A stretch of 64,000 nt of DNA. Source: Brachybacterium phenoliresistens. Its GTDB lineage: Bacteria; Actinomycetota; Actinomycetes; Actinomycetales; Dermabacteraceae. How positions within the stretch are numbered: position 1 is the first letter of the stretch; the number at the start of each line of letters is the position of its first letter. The notes under the pieces are model-generated. The model was not told the DNA's origin. It made no database searches and saw only the letters and a list, made by a program, of their open reading frames with translations. Below, one piece after another: positions 32,281 to 40,806 of the stretch. Made by a program: the position numbers and the translations under genes. The stretch covers positions 47,530 to 111,529 of the forward strand of contig NZ_KK069999.1 in the NCBI RefSeq assembly GCF_000576425.1. Direction: 5' to 3'.

Positions 32281-34389
32281 TCAGGCGGGCTGGAACCGGG
32301 ATCCGTGGAACGGGCCGCCGCCGGCCCGCTGCGAGGCCCCGCACTGGTCCAGGTGCACGGTGATGCCGCCGCGGTACCGCGGGAAGCCGGCGCCCAGGAT
32401 CAGCGCCAGGTCGATCTGGGACACGTCCTGGACCACGCCCTCCTCGAGCATCCGGCGGATCTCCTCGGCCAGGCCGTCGCGCACGCGGTCCAGCAGGTCC
32501 TGGCCGACGGCCCCGCCGTCCGAACCGGCGGAGGCCCCGGCGAAGACCTCGGCGACCACGGGCCGCACCGCCGGATGCGGGCTCGCGGGGTCGCGCTCGG
32601 TGAAGGGCTCGCCGCGCTCGACCATCGCCGACAGGCCCGGCGAGGCGTGGAACCGCTCCCCCAGCTCCTCCGCGAGGACCCGGCCCACGTGATCGGCGAC
32701 GGCATGGCCGACGAGGTCCAGCAGGGCCAGCGGACGCATGGGCATGCCCATCGGGTCCAGCGAGGCGTCCACCTGCTGCGGATCGGCGCCGGCGTCGAGG
32801 CTCGCGAAGACCTCGCCGAGCACCCGGAACAGGAGCCGGTTGACGATGAAGCCGGGGGCGTCGGCGCTGCGCACCGCGAACTTGCGCAGGCGGCGCACCA
32901 CCTCGAGGCCCGTCGCCAGGGCGGCCTCGTCGGTGGCGGCGGTGTGGATGACCTCCACCAGCGGCATCTTCGCGACGGGGTTGAAGAAGTGCAGGCCGAC
33001 GACCCGCTCCGGGTGCTCGAGGTGCTCGGCCATGGTGGCGAGGGACAGCGAGGAGGTGTTGGAGGCGAGGATCGCGGTGGGCGCCAGCTGCGCCTCGAGC
33101 TCCGCGAGGACCTGCTGCTTGATGCGCATCACCTCGGGGACCGCCTCGAGGACCAGGTCGCAGCCGGCGAGGTCCTCGACCGCGTCGGTCGCGGAGAGCA
33201 GCGGCGCGGCCGCCCCGGCGCCGGCCTTCTCGAGGATCCCGCGGGCGTGCTCGAGGCCCTTCTGCGCGATGTCCGCGTCGAGGTCGCGCAGGATCACGGG
33301 CACCTGCAGGCCCGCGGCGAGCTGCGCCGCGATCTGCGAGGCCATCAGGCCCGCGCCGGCCACGCCGACCGAGCGCAGCTCGCGGGCTCCCTCGACGGGG
33401 GTGCGCGAGGGCTTCCCGCGGCGCAGGAGCTCGGCCGCGTAGAGCGATCCGGCGGCCCCGTCGGAGCCGATCAGCTCGACCAGCGCCGCGGCCTCGCGGG
33501 CCAGGGCGTCCTCGAGCGAGGACCCGGGCAGCCGGGCGAGGAGGTCGGCGGCGCGCTGGACGGCCGGGGCGCCCTGCGCGGCGAGGCGATCGGCCCAGCC
33601 GCGGCGGGTCTCGGCGTGGCCGTGCGGCGCCGCGAGCGCCGCCTCGAGGGCGGCGGCCGCCTCGGATCCGGCGGCGGGCAGCGGCGAGGGCCGGGCGATG
33701 GACTCCTCGCCGCCGGGCAGCAGCCCGCGCTCCCACAGGATCGCGGCGAAGGCGTCCAGGGCGGCGGGGAGGTCCTCGGCCAGCGCGTCGACGAGGCCCG
33801 CCTCGAGGGCGGCCTCGGCGCTCAGCTGCCGGTCGCGGGCAGGGTCCTCGAGGATCATCCGCGCCGCCGTCTCGGCGCCGACCACGGACTGCAGGAGGGT
33901 CGTGCCGCCCCAGCCGGGGAGGATCCCGAGGCTCGTCTCGGGCAGGCCGATGCCGCGGACGCCGGGCGCGGCGGTGCGGACATCGGCCATCAGCGCGACC
34001 TCGAGCCCGCCGCCGAGGGCGACGCCGCCGAGGTGGGCGAGGATCGGCACGGCGCTGGTGCGCACCCGCAGCTGGAGGGCGTGGACGGCCGCGGTCATCG
34101 GGCCCACGGCCTCGGTCGCGGTGGCGTCGGCGAACATGGCGAGGTCCGCGCCGGCGAGGAACACTCGCCCCTGGCCGGTCATCGCGATGGCGCCGATCTC
34201 CCCGGCCTCGGCCCGGTCCAGCGCGGCGCCGACGGCCGCGACGACCGCGTCCACCGAGCGCGGTCCGAGCGTCGCCGGGCGCGTGCTGCCCTCTGCGGGC
34301 GCGAAGCGGAGGACGGCGACCGCTCCCAGCGCGGGATGGTCGACGTCCTCGACGAGGACCCGGGTGACGTGCTCGGTGTATGCGGACAT
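32281..34389 (-). CDS. fadB: enoyl-CoA hydratase/3-hydroxyacyl-CoA dehydrogenase (FadB-like)
   Basis: This 702-residue protein joins two beta-oxidation activities. The N-terminal crotonase domain has the oxyanion loop and both catalytic acids in LGGVALGGGLEVALMAD and IGLPETSLGILPGWGGT. The dehydrogenase part has the NAD-binding loop VGVAGAGLMASQIA, then SNTSSLSL and GLHFFNPVAKMPLVEVI, followed by two C-terminal domains ending in GGITVHLDQ. It hydrates 2-enoyl-CoA and oxidises the 3-hydroxyacyl-CoA. Its partner thiolase and an acyl-CoA dehydrogenase are encoded 28 kb away, behind a nearly identical 23-bp element (34444-34466 here). Confidence 0.92.
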   Translation of the reverse strand: MSAYTEHVTRVLVEDVDHPALGAVAVLRFAPAEGSTRPATLGPRSVDAVVAAVGAALDRAEAGEIGAIAMTGQGRVFLAGADLAMFADATATEAVGPMTAAVHALQLRVRTSAVPILAHLGGVALGGGLEVALMADVRTAAPGVRGIGLPETSLGILPGWGGTTLLQSVVGAETAARMILEDPARDRQLSAEAALEAGLVDALAEDLPAALDAFAAILWERGLLPGGEESIARPSPLPAAGSEAAAALEAALAAPHGHAETRRGWADRLAAQGAPAVQRAADLLARLPGSSLEDALAREAAALVELIGSDGAAGSLYAAELLRRGKPSRTPVEGARELRSVGVAGAGLMASQIAAQLAAGLQVPVILRDLDADIAQKGLEHARGILEKAGAGAAAPLLSATDAVEDLAGCDLVLEAVPEVMRIKQQVLAELEAQLAPTAILASNTSSLSLATMAEHLEHPERVVGLHFFNPVAKMPLVEVIHTAATDEAALATGLEVVRRLRKFAVRSADAPGFIVNRLLFRVLGEVFASLDAGADPQQVDASLDPMGMPMRPLALLDLVGHAVADHVGRVLAEELGERFHASPGLSAMVERGEPFTERDPASPHPAVRPVVAEVFAGASAGSDGGAVGQDLLDRVRDGLAEEIRRMLEEGVVQDVSQIDLALILGAGFPRYRGGITVHLDQCGASQRAGGGPFHGSRFQPA

Positions 34390-34443
34390 CTTCGGCCTTT
34401 CCACAGCGGGGCGCCCGGTCCGGAGCGCCGCCGGGCACTGCCT

Positions 34444-34466
34444 GATACCGGGAGTTTCAGATACAT
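34444..34466. promoter_or_regulatory. putative fatty-acid-regulon operator (fadB copy)
   Basis: This 23-bp stretch, 55 bases before fadB, matches the one at 62661-62683 in 20 positions. It starts GATACC, has a GGAGTTTC core and ends TACAT. The 62661 copy has TACCC and GGGTA arms around eight bases, so the element is a dyad, as expected for a TetR-type operator. No regulator gene lies beside it. Confidence 0.6.
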
Positions 34467-34522
34467 GGTGCCGCACGGGCGCGCGGCTGTCCACCGAGGG
34501 CATCTCGCGATTTAAGCAACCC

Positions 34523-34551
34523 TTGCCGTTCCTAATTGCCGTCCCTACGGT
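34523..34551 (+). promoter_or_regulatory. promoter for SIP-domain gene
   Basis: TTGCCG (34523-34528) and TACGGT (34546-34551) are 17 bases apart, in a locally AT-richer stretch. Initiation near 34558 would leave a leader of about 40 bases with GAGGAG before GTG 34597. Confidence 0.4.
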
Positions 34552-34596
34552 GGATGACGTCCGGAACGTCCGGATCACCCCCACCGAGGAGTCGCG

Positions 34597-35019
34597 GTGC
34601 CACCACGTCCGGAGCGCTACCTGCTGATCGGCGACGAGGGAGACGTCCCCGTCCTGGGCGCGATGCTCGAGGAGTTCCCCGAGCGCGCCGCCGGGAACGT
34701 CGTGCTCGAGCTGCCCCCGGGGCAGAACCCGCAGCTGCCGCTGCCGCCCGGCATGCGGCTGACGATCCTTCCGCGCGAGCAGGTGGGACGCGGGGTGCGG
34801 GCCGTCGCCGCCCTGGACGCCTGGGTCGACGAATGGCTTCTGGGCGAGCACGAGCCCAGCCACATGCACGCCGTGTGGATCGGCATGCCCGGCGACCCGC
34901 TCATGGAGCGGCGCTGCGAGGAGCTGCTCATCACGCGGCCCGGATTCCACCTGCACCGGCCCTACGACCCGGAGTGCGCCGGCGGGGTCAGCGAGCACCA
35001 CGGCACGACGGCGCCCTGA
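34597..35019 (+). CDS. stand-alone SIP (siderophore-interacting protein) domain
   Basis: This 140-residue protein begins RYLLIGDEGDVPVLGAMLEEFP, the nucleotide-binding signature of the C-terminal domain of siderophore-interacting ferric reductases. Normal SIP proteins are about 250-300 residues and start with an FAD-binding domain, which is absent here. It therefore cannot hold flavin by itself and may be a regulatory or partner subunit, or a relic kept intact. GTG 34597 has GAGGAG eight bases upstream. It converges on the deoR gene, its stop touching the opposing stop codon. Confidence 0.75.
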   Translation: MPPRPERYLLIGDEGDVPVLGAMLEEFPERAAGNVVLELPPGQNPQLPLPPGMRLTILPREQVGRGVRAVAALDAWVDEWLLGEHEPSHMHAVWIGMPGDPLMERRCEELLITRPGFHLHRPYDPECAGGVSEHHGTTAP

Positions 35020-35814
35020 TCAGGGCAGGTCGACGACCTGCACCTCGACCCCGCTGCGGCGGAACAGCTCGAGCTGGCGCGGATCGGCCCCGTCGTCCGT
35101 CACCAGCGTCCAGGGCAGCGGCAGCCGCGCCCAGGAATGGAAGGGCCGATGCCCCAGCTTGGTGGAGTCCGCCAGGACCGTGACCTCGGCGGACTGCGCG
35201 GCCATGAGCTCCTTCAGGCGCGTCTGCTCGGGACCGGCCTCGCACAGCCCGTGCTCCGCCGTGACCCCGTCGGAGCTGAGGTACGCCCGGTCGAAGGTCA
35301 TGCGCGACAGCGCCGCCTCGGTGATCGGGCCGATGAAGGACTGGCTCGAGCGGCGCACCGCCCCGCCGGGGCTCACCAGCTCGATGCCCTCGACCTCCTC
35401 GAGGCGGTGCAGGGCGTTCAGGCCGAGCGCGGTGACGTGCAGGGCCGCCTCGGGCCCGGCGCCGGCGAGCTCCCGGGCGAGCTCGCCGACGGTCGAGCCG
35501 CCGTCCAGCAGCACGTGCTCCCCCGGCCGGATCTGCCGACGCGCCCAGGCCCCCAGGGCCCGCTTGGCCGGGTGGGCCTCGCTCTCGCGCTCCCGCAGGG
35601 TGCTCTCCCCGGCGGCGAGGGGAATCGCCCCGCCGTAGGTCCGGGCGAGCGCCCCCTCCTCCGCGAGGCGCGAGAGGTCGCGGCGGATGGTCGAGGGCGT
35701 CACCTCGAAGCGGCGCGAGAGCTCCTCGACGGAGGCCGGCCCCGAGGACGCGGCCAGGCGCGCGATCTCCTCCCGGCGGGCCCGGGCGGGGATGGGGGTG
35801 GTGCGGCGGGCCAT
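35020..35814 (-). CDS. DeoR family transcriptional regulator
   Basis: This 264-residue repressor has an N-terminal DeoR winged helix (SVEELSRRFEVTPSTIRRDL, then SRLAEEGALARTYGGA) and the C-terminal sugar-phosphate sensor domain (DGGSTVGELAREL; FDRAYLSSDGVTAEHGL; VLADSTKLG). It lies 28 bases behind the kinase-PdxA fusion on the same strand, so it is co-transcribed with it. It is the natural candidate to read the TGCGC...GCGCA sites before the fusion, the TauE/SafE gene and the second Nramp gene. The effector is probably a phosphorylated sugar acid intermediate. Confidence 0.9.
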   Translation of the reverse strand: MARRTTPIPARARREEIARLAASSGPASVEELSRRFEVTPSTIRRDLSRLAEEGALARTYGGAIPLAAGESTLRERESEAHPAKRALGAWARRQIRPGEHVLLDGGSTVGELARELAGAGPEAALHVTALGLNALHRLEEVEGIELVSPGGAVRRSSQSFIGPITEAALSRMTFDRAYLSSDGVTAEHGLCEAGPEQTRLKELMAAQSAEVTVLADSTKLGHRPFHSWARLPLPWTLVTDDGADPRQLELFRRSGVEVQVVDLP

Positions 35815-35842
35815 CGGAGCTCCTGGGACGGACGGATGCAGG

Positions 35843-38041
35843 TCAGCGCGTGGCCATCGCGGCGGCCTGGCGCATGGCCTCGACCATACTGCGCGGATCG
35901 GCCAGGTTCCTGCCGGCGATGTCGAAGGCGGTGCCGTGGTCCACGGACGTGCGGATCACCGGCAGGCCGACGGTGATGTTCACGCCCGACTCGATGCCGA
36001 GGGCCTTGATCGGGCCGTGGCCCTGGTCGTGGTACATCGCGACGACGAGGTCGTAGTCCCCGCGGGTGGCCAGGTAGAACAGGGTGTCCGCGGGGAGCGG
36101 GCCGGTGGCGTCGATGCCGTCGGCGCGGGCGGCCTCGACCCCGGGGGCGATCTTCTCGGCCTCCTCGCCGTAGCCGAACAGGCCGCCCTCGCCGGCGTGG
36201 GGGTTGATGGCGCACACGCCGATGCGGGGCGCGGGGACGCCGGCGCGCACCAGCGCCTCGTGCCCGCGGCGGATGGTCCGCTCCACCAGGCCGGGCTCGA
36301 TGCGGGCGACGGCGTCCAGGAGGCCGACATGCGTGGTCACGTGAATGACGCGGAGGTTCGGGGTCGCGAGCATCATCGAGACCTCCTCGGCGCCGGTGAG
36401 GGCGGCGAGCAGCTCGGTGTGGCCGGGGTAGACGTGGCCCGCCGCGTGCAGGGCCTCCTTGTTCAGCGGGGCGGTGCAGATCGCCTGCACCTGGCCGGCC
36501 AGGGCCAGGCGGGCCGCCCGCTCGATGAAGCGGTAGGACCCCTCCCCCGCGACCGCGGAGAGCTCGCCGAAGGGGAGGTCCTCGGGGATGAGGTCGAGGT
36601 CGATCACCGACAGGACCCCCGTCCCCCCGACCGCCTGGGCGGGCTCCGCGACGGCGCGCACCTCGACGTCCTCGCGGCCGATGCTCTGCGCGGCGCGGCG
36701 CAGGCGGCGCGCATCCCCGATCACGACCGGGGTGCACAGGGCGAAGATCTCGGGGTCGGTGCAGGCGGAGACGATGACCTCCGGGCCGACGCCGGCGGCG
36801 TCGCCCATGGTGACGGCGATGACGGGAGCGCTCATGGCGGGGTTCCTTCCAGGGACGGGGATGCGGTCGGGGTCGGGGCGCAGCGCCGCGACGGCGTCGC
36901 GGATCCCGCGCAGGCTGTCGCGGTCGCCGAAGCTCCCCGGGCGGGTGGCGACGAGCAGTCCGTCCTCGGCCAGGGCGAGGACGGCGCCGTGGTGGACCTG
37001 CGCGATCGGGTGCAGCCGGTCGATGCCGCGGCGGGCGAGCACGGCGCGGGCGGTCTGGCCGCCGGTGAGCACCAGGTGGTGCCCGGCGGCGGCCGCGGCG
37101 GCCGCGGCCGTGAAGGCCTCGCCGAGGGCGCCGGCGCGGGCGGGGTCGGGCGGGGCGTCCAGGAGGATCGCCCGGTCGGCGGGCTCGTGCGGGAGGTGGG
37201 TCCCGGGATGCCAGGCGTGGACCTCGCAGCCGGCCTCGGCCAGCGCCGCGACCTGCGCGCGGGCGGCCTCGGCGGCGCTGCCCACGATCACGGCCAGGGG
37301 GCCGGGCGCGACAGCCGGCAGCGGGCCCCCCGAGGCCCCGGACGGGAGGGCCGCGCCGCGTCCCACCGCGGCGGCCATCCCGCCCGCGCCGGCGATCACG
37401 GCGCCGGCGGAGAGGGCGGCGGCGGCCAGCACGTCGCAGTCGGCGTCGGTCTCGGCGTCGGCCACCACCACCCGGTCGCGGCGCAGCCGTGCGGCCAGCT
37501 GCGACGCGGCGTCCGGGCCGCGGAGCGCGGCGAGGCCGATGCTCCCGGGCCGCCGCCCCTCCCGCGCGAGGAGGTCGACGAGGCTGCGGGGCGGGGCGCC
37601 CGGTTCGAGCGCCCACAGGCCCGTCTCCTCGAGCGGCGTCCCGTCGACGCGGACCTGTGCGTCGACGACGGTGCGGCCCAGGGACGGCACCGCGGGGCAC
37701 AGCAGCACGGGGGCGTGCTCGGCGGCCGCGGCGACGAGGGAGGCGACCGGTCCGCGCAGGATCGAGTCGATCTTGAGGACGAGGGCGCCCTGTCCGCGGC
37801 CCGCGCCGAGCGCGGTGCCCAGGGCGCCGCGCAGCGCATCGGCCGCGGCCGCGGGCTGCCGGTGGCGGAGGTCGAGGTCGACGGCCAGCAGGGCCGGGAG
37901 CCGGGCCTCCTCCCGGGCGAGGGCATCGGCCCCGAGCAGCAGCAGTCCCGACGATCGCGGGGAGGCGACGGCCGGCAGGGAGCCGGCGGCGGCGAAGGCC
38001 TCCTGGGCGCCGGAGAGGTCGTCCGCGAGGATCGTGATCAT
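35843..38041 (-). CDS. fused four-carbon acid sugar kinase and PdxA2-type dehydrogenase
   Basis: One uninterrupted frame of 732 residues encodes two enzymes. Residues 1 to about 390 are a DUF1537 kinase (ITILADDLSGAQEAFAAAG; VLKIDSILRG; VLTGGQTARAVL; ending in TRPGSFGDRDSL). From MSAPVIAVTMGDAAGVGPEV on, a full PdxA-type domain follows (ICTAPLNKEAL; VYPGHTELLAAL; CAINPHAGEGG; VAMYHDQGHGPIK). DtnK and PdxA2 act in sequence on D-threonate or D-erythronate: phosphorylation, then oxidative decarboxylation to dihydroxyacetone phosphate. An internal ATG at 36835 has GGAAGG nine bases upstream, so the second enzyme may also be made alone. ATG 38041 is favoured by GGAGG upstream. Confidence 0.88.
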   Translation of the reverse strand: MITILADDLSGAQEAFAAAGSLPAVASPRSSGLLLLGADALAREEARLPALLAVDLDLRHRQPAAAADALRGALGTALGAGRGQGALVLKIDSILRGPVASLVAAAAEHAPVLLCPAVPSLGRTVVDAQVRVDGTPLEETGLWALEPGAPPRSLVDLLAREGRRPGSIGLAALRGPDAASQLAARLRRDRVVVADAETDADCDVLAAAALSAGAVIAGAGGMAAAVGRGAALPSGASGGPLPAVAPGPLAVIVGSAAEAARAQVAALAEAGCEVHAWHPGTHLPHEPADRAILLDAPPDPARAGALGEAFTAAAAAAAAGHHLVLTGGQTARAVLARRGIDRLHPIAQVHHGAVLALAEDGLLVATRPGSFGDRDSLRGIRDAVAALRPDPDRIPVPGRNPAMSAPVIAVTMGDAAGVGPEVIVSACTDPEIFALCTPVVIGDARRLRRAAQSIGREDVEVRAVAEPAQAVGGTGVLSVIDLDLIPEDLPFGELSAVAGEGSYRFIERAARLALAGQVQAICTAPLNKEALHAAGHVYPGHTELLAALTGAEEVSMMLATPNLRVIHVTTHVGLLDAVARIEPGLVERTIRRGHEALVRAGVPAPRIGVCAINPHAGEGGLFGYGEEAEKIAPGVEAARADGIDATGPLPADTLFYLATRGDYDLVVAMYHDQGHGPIKALGIESGVNITVGLPVIRTSVDHGTAFDIAGRNLADPRSMVEAMRQAAAMATR

Positions 38042-38086
38042 TCCCGCCCCTCCCGGTGTGCGTGGTTCGCGCATAGTCTATCGAGG

Positions 38087-38103
38087 ATGCGCATTTCGCG
38101 CAT
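38087..38103. promoter_or_regulatory. putative DeoR operator A
   Basis: ATGCGC and GCGCAT arms around five bases lie in the 82-base gap before the kinase-PdxA fusion. A half site TTCGCGCA is at 38066-38073. The core resembles site B at 40770. Confidence 0.6.
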
Positions 38104-38123
38104 CGTGGTGTCGGGCACGCGGC

Positions 38124-39281
38124 TCATGACCAGAGCTTCGCATCGGGATGCGCCTGATCCGGCGTGCCGTCGATCCACGCCTCCTCGAAGGAGACGTGCT
38201 TGATGGCCCTGCGGGAGTCGCAGGCGTAGAGCACATGGATGCGCCCCGCGGCGTCCAGGACCGCGTGCGGGTACTCGTGGCGGCGGTTGCTGCGGCGGTT
38301 GCCGGGCCCGGTGAACCCGTCGCCCGGCTCGATGATGCGTCGCACGGGGAAGGTCTCCCCCTCATCGGCCGAGACCGCGATGCTCATCCGCGTGCGCTCG
38401 TAGGGCCAGTGGACGACGCCGTCGCCGCGCGGGTCCTGCTCCTCGTTGGAGACGACGGCGAGGCGGCCCGAGGGCAGCGGCAGGGCGCTGATCCCGGCGT
38501 TGTTGTTGGGCAGCTCGGTGGGGACGGGGGCGCTCCAGCTCTCCCCGGCGTCCTGCGAGCGGGAGATCCACACGTGGTCGGCGAAGCGGGAGCGGAACAG
38601 GAGCACCAGACGACCGGGCGCGACCTCGACGAGGTTGGGGTGGACGCGGCCGGCGCCGTCCGGCACCGCGACCTCGCGCCAGCTCGCGCCGTCGTCGTCG
38701 GAGAGCTGGAGGACGGGCTGGTCCGAGCCGTTGCGGGTGTCGTCGTCGAAGCACAGCCACTGGGTGTGCACCAGGCGCCCCGAGGCCAGGCGCTGGATCG
38801 GCTGGCGGGCGAAGGTCCCGGGCCGGTCGAAGAGGACGTCGGGCCCGCTCCAGGTGCGGCCGCCGTCGCGCGAGCGCAGGCGCCGGATCTCGGAGGTGAA
38901 CTGGAGGTTGAAGGTCTCGGGGATGCCGGACTGCCGCGAGGCCTGGGAGGTGTGCAGCAGCCACAGCTCGCCGTCGGGACGCAGGGACAGGCCCGGGTTC
39001 TGGTCCGAGCGCAGCGGGTCGTGGGTGACGGCCTCCCCCGCGCTCCAGCGGGCCGCGGCCGGGTCGTAGCGGGCCACCAGGATGTCGACGTCGCCGTTGC
39101 CCTCGTCGCTGCCGCCGAACCAGGCGGCGACCATGGCCCCGTCCGGGAGGACGGCGAGGCTCGGCGCATGGTTCGAGCGGCGCGGCGTGGGGATCAGCGC
39201 GACCTGGTGGCCGCGGTGCTCGTCGCGATGGACGCGGCCGTCGGCGGGGAGCGCGGGCAGGAGCGGGAGCTCGGGGGTCAT
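38124..39281 (-). CDS. cytoplasmic sialidase-like (BNR/Asp-box) protein
   Basis: This 385-residue protein is a six-bladed-propeller sialidase relative. Asp-box repeats are visible as SRDGGRTW, SDDDGASW, SQDAGESW and SADEGETF. The start NHAPSLAVLPDGAMVAAWFGGSDEG and the late RRHEYPHAVLDA match the BNR_2 group. There is no signal peptide, unlike secreted sialidases, so any substrate is inside the cell. Its place between the kinase-PdxA fusion and an Nramp-like transporter suggests work on a sugar acid or an oligosaccharide taken up by the cell. The catalytic Tyr/Glu pair could not be assigned. Confidence 0.82.
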   Translation of the reverse strand: MTPELPLLPALPADGRVHRDEHRGHQVALIPTPRRSNHAPSLAVLPDGAMVAAWFGGSDEGNGDVDILVARYDPAAARWSAGEAVTHDPLRSDQNPGLSLRPDGELWLLHTSQASRQSGIPETFNLQFTSEIRRLRSRDGGRTWSGPDVLFDRPGTFARQPIQRLASGRLVHTQWLCFDDDTRNGSDQPVLQLSDDDGASWREVAVPDGAGRVHPNLVEVAPGRLVLLFRSRFADHVWISRSQDAGESWSAPVPTELPNNNAGISALPLPSGRLAVVSNEEQDPRGDGVVHWPYERTRMSIAVSADEGETFPVRRIIEPGDGFTGPGNRRSNRRHEYPHAVLDAAGRIHVLYACDSRRAIKHVSFEEAWIDGTPDQAHPDAKLWS

Positions 39282-39307
39282 CTCGGGATCCTCTCGGACG
39301 GGTGGGA

Positions 39308-40678
39308 TCAGCCGCCGAAGGCGGTGGCGAACATGGTCGGGATGTTCATCGCGATCTGCACGCCCACGACGATCGCGATCACGCCGAGCACCGCCAGCAG
39401 GATCGTGACCAGGGGCGAGTTCACCGCGTAGTCGTGCATGTGCTTCCTCCGGCCGGTCAGCAGCAGGATGCAGACCACGATGATCGGCAGGCTCAGCACG
39501 GTCGAGACCGCGGTCCCGACGATGTTCAGGGCGATGAGGTTGGGGGCGCCGGGCAGGGAGGCCACCAGCGGCAGCACCATGAACACGGCCACCTGCAGGA
39601 GGCGGAAGAGCGGGTTGGTCTCGTCCTTGCCCAGGAAGCGGCGCCAGCCCGGCACGGCGTGGTTCAGGCCGTTGACGGCCAGCTGCGCGAAGCCGCGGGA
39701 CTGCGGCGGGAAGCTCGTCATCGCCGCGAGGAAGATGCACATCCACAGCAGCACCGGCCCGGCCGGCCCGACGGCCACGTGCAGCATCTCGGAGAGATCG
39801 TGCTCGTCGCTGATGGAGAACCCCGGGTGCTCGCGCGAGAACTCCGCGGCGACGGTCCAGAACAGCAGGTTGATCAGCAGCAGCGGGGCCATGCCGGCGA
39901 TGAGGTCCAGCTGCTGGAGGCGGCGGTAGCGGGGACCGACCCAGCCCTTGTCGCGCATGAACCCGGAGTAGAGCAGGTTGGGCATGTTCCCGGCGATGGT
40001 GCCGATGGTCGCCGAGGCGATGACGATAGGGGCGAAGGCGCTGGTGGCCTGCTCCTGCGGGATCTCGAAGGCGAGCCCTCGCACGAATCCGGCGACGTCG
40101 ACGTGGCCGATCCCGATCAGGGCGTACGCGAACGCCCCGATCATCAGCACGGAGGCGATGCGGGCGATGTACTCCAGGACCACGAACTGGCGGCGCAGCA
40201 GCACCATGCCCAGCGTCGCGACCACCACGGCCAGGGCGCAGCCGAACACGCCCCAGGCCCCGCCCCAGCCGCCGGTGAGCTGGTTCAGGCCGATGGCGGC
40301 GGCCTTGACGAAGGTGGCCTGGGTGATGAAGCCCGCGATCAGCACGACCACCGCCATCACCCCGGGCAGCACCGGGGTGATCCGGGCGAAGCCGTCGAGG
40401 ATCTGCGTGTCCCCGTGGCGGTTCATCAGGGTGTACTTCGCGATCGAGGAGATGATGAAGGTGCGGGCGACCAGCGAGAGCACGAGGGTCCACAGCAGCG
40501 CGTAGCCGTAGGAGGCTCCGGAGACCGAGGAGCTCACCAGGTCGCCGGTGCCCAGGAAGGTCATGGCGAGCACGAGACCCGGGCCGATGGACGTCACCCA
40601 GCCCATGCCGTGGGGCAGCGGGACCTGGTCGGGCCGCCGCTGCGGCGGGGCGGGATGGGGGGCGGTGGACGCGGCCAT
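39308..40678 (-). CDS. Nramp-fold transporter lacking metal-binding motifs (copy 1)
   Basis: This 456-residue protein has about eleven TM segments and clear Nramp layout: IGPGLVLAMTFLGTGDLVSS in TM1 and ATIGTIAGNMPNLLYSGFMR in TM6. In true Nramp metal importers TM1 has DPGN and TM6 has MPH; here they read GTGD and MPN, so the Asp and Asn that ligate manganese or iron are gone. It precedes a sialidase-like gene and the kinase fusion, which points to an organic substrate. ATG 40678 (GAGGAG five bases before) is chosen over GTG 40684. An operator-like site lies in the divergent gap. Confidence 0.82.
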   Translation of the reverse strand: MAASTAPHPAPPQRRPDQVPLPHGMGWVTSIGPGLVLAMTFLGTGDLVSSSVSGASYGYALLWTLVLSLVARTFIISSIAKYTLMNRHGDTQILDGFARITPVLPGVMAVVVLIAGFITQATFVKAAAIGLNQLTGGWGGAWGVFGCALAVVVATLGMVLLRRQFVVLEYIARIASVLMIGAFAYALIGIGHVDVAGFVRGLAFEIPQEQATSAFAPIVIASATIGTIAGNMPNLLYSGFMRDKGWVGPRYRRLQQLDLIAGMAPLLLINLLFWTVAAEFSREHPGFSISDEHDLSEMLHVAVGPAGPVLLWMCIFLAAMTSFPPQSRGFAQLAVNGLNHAVPGWRRFLGKDETNPLFRLLQVAVFMVLPLVASLPGAPNLIALNIVGTAVSTVLSLPIIVVCILLLTGRRKHMHDYAVNSPLVTILLAVLGVIAIVVGVQIAMNIPTMFATAFGG

Positions 40679-40769
40679 GGGCACTCCTCGGGACGGGTCG
40701 TCATCGACACGATCGCTGCAGGCGATCCCTCGGCGGGATTGCGCGGTGCGAGTAGGATTGTGGCCCTAA

Positions 40770-40784
40770 TGCGCGATTCGCGCA
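40770..40784. promoter_or_regulatory. putative DeoR operator B
   Basis: TGCGCG-ATT-CGCGCA is a perfect dyad in the 128-base gap between the divergent Nramp copy 1 and TauE/SafE genes. It differs from site A in two of 15 positions. Confidence 0.65.
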
Positions 40785-40806
40785 ACCCCCGGGGATGAGG
40801 AGAGCC

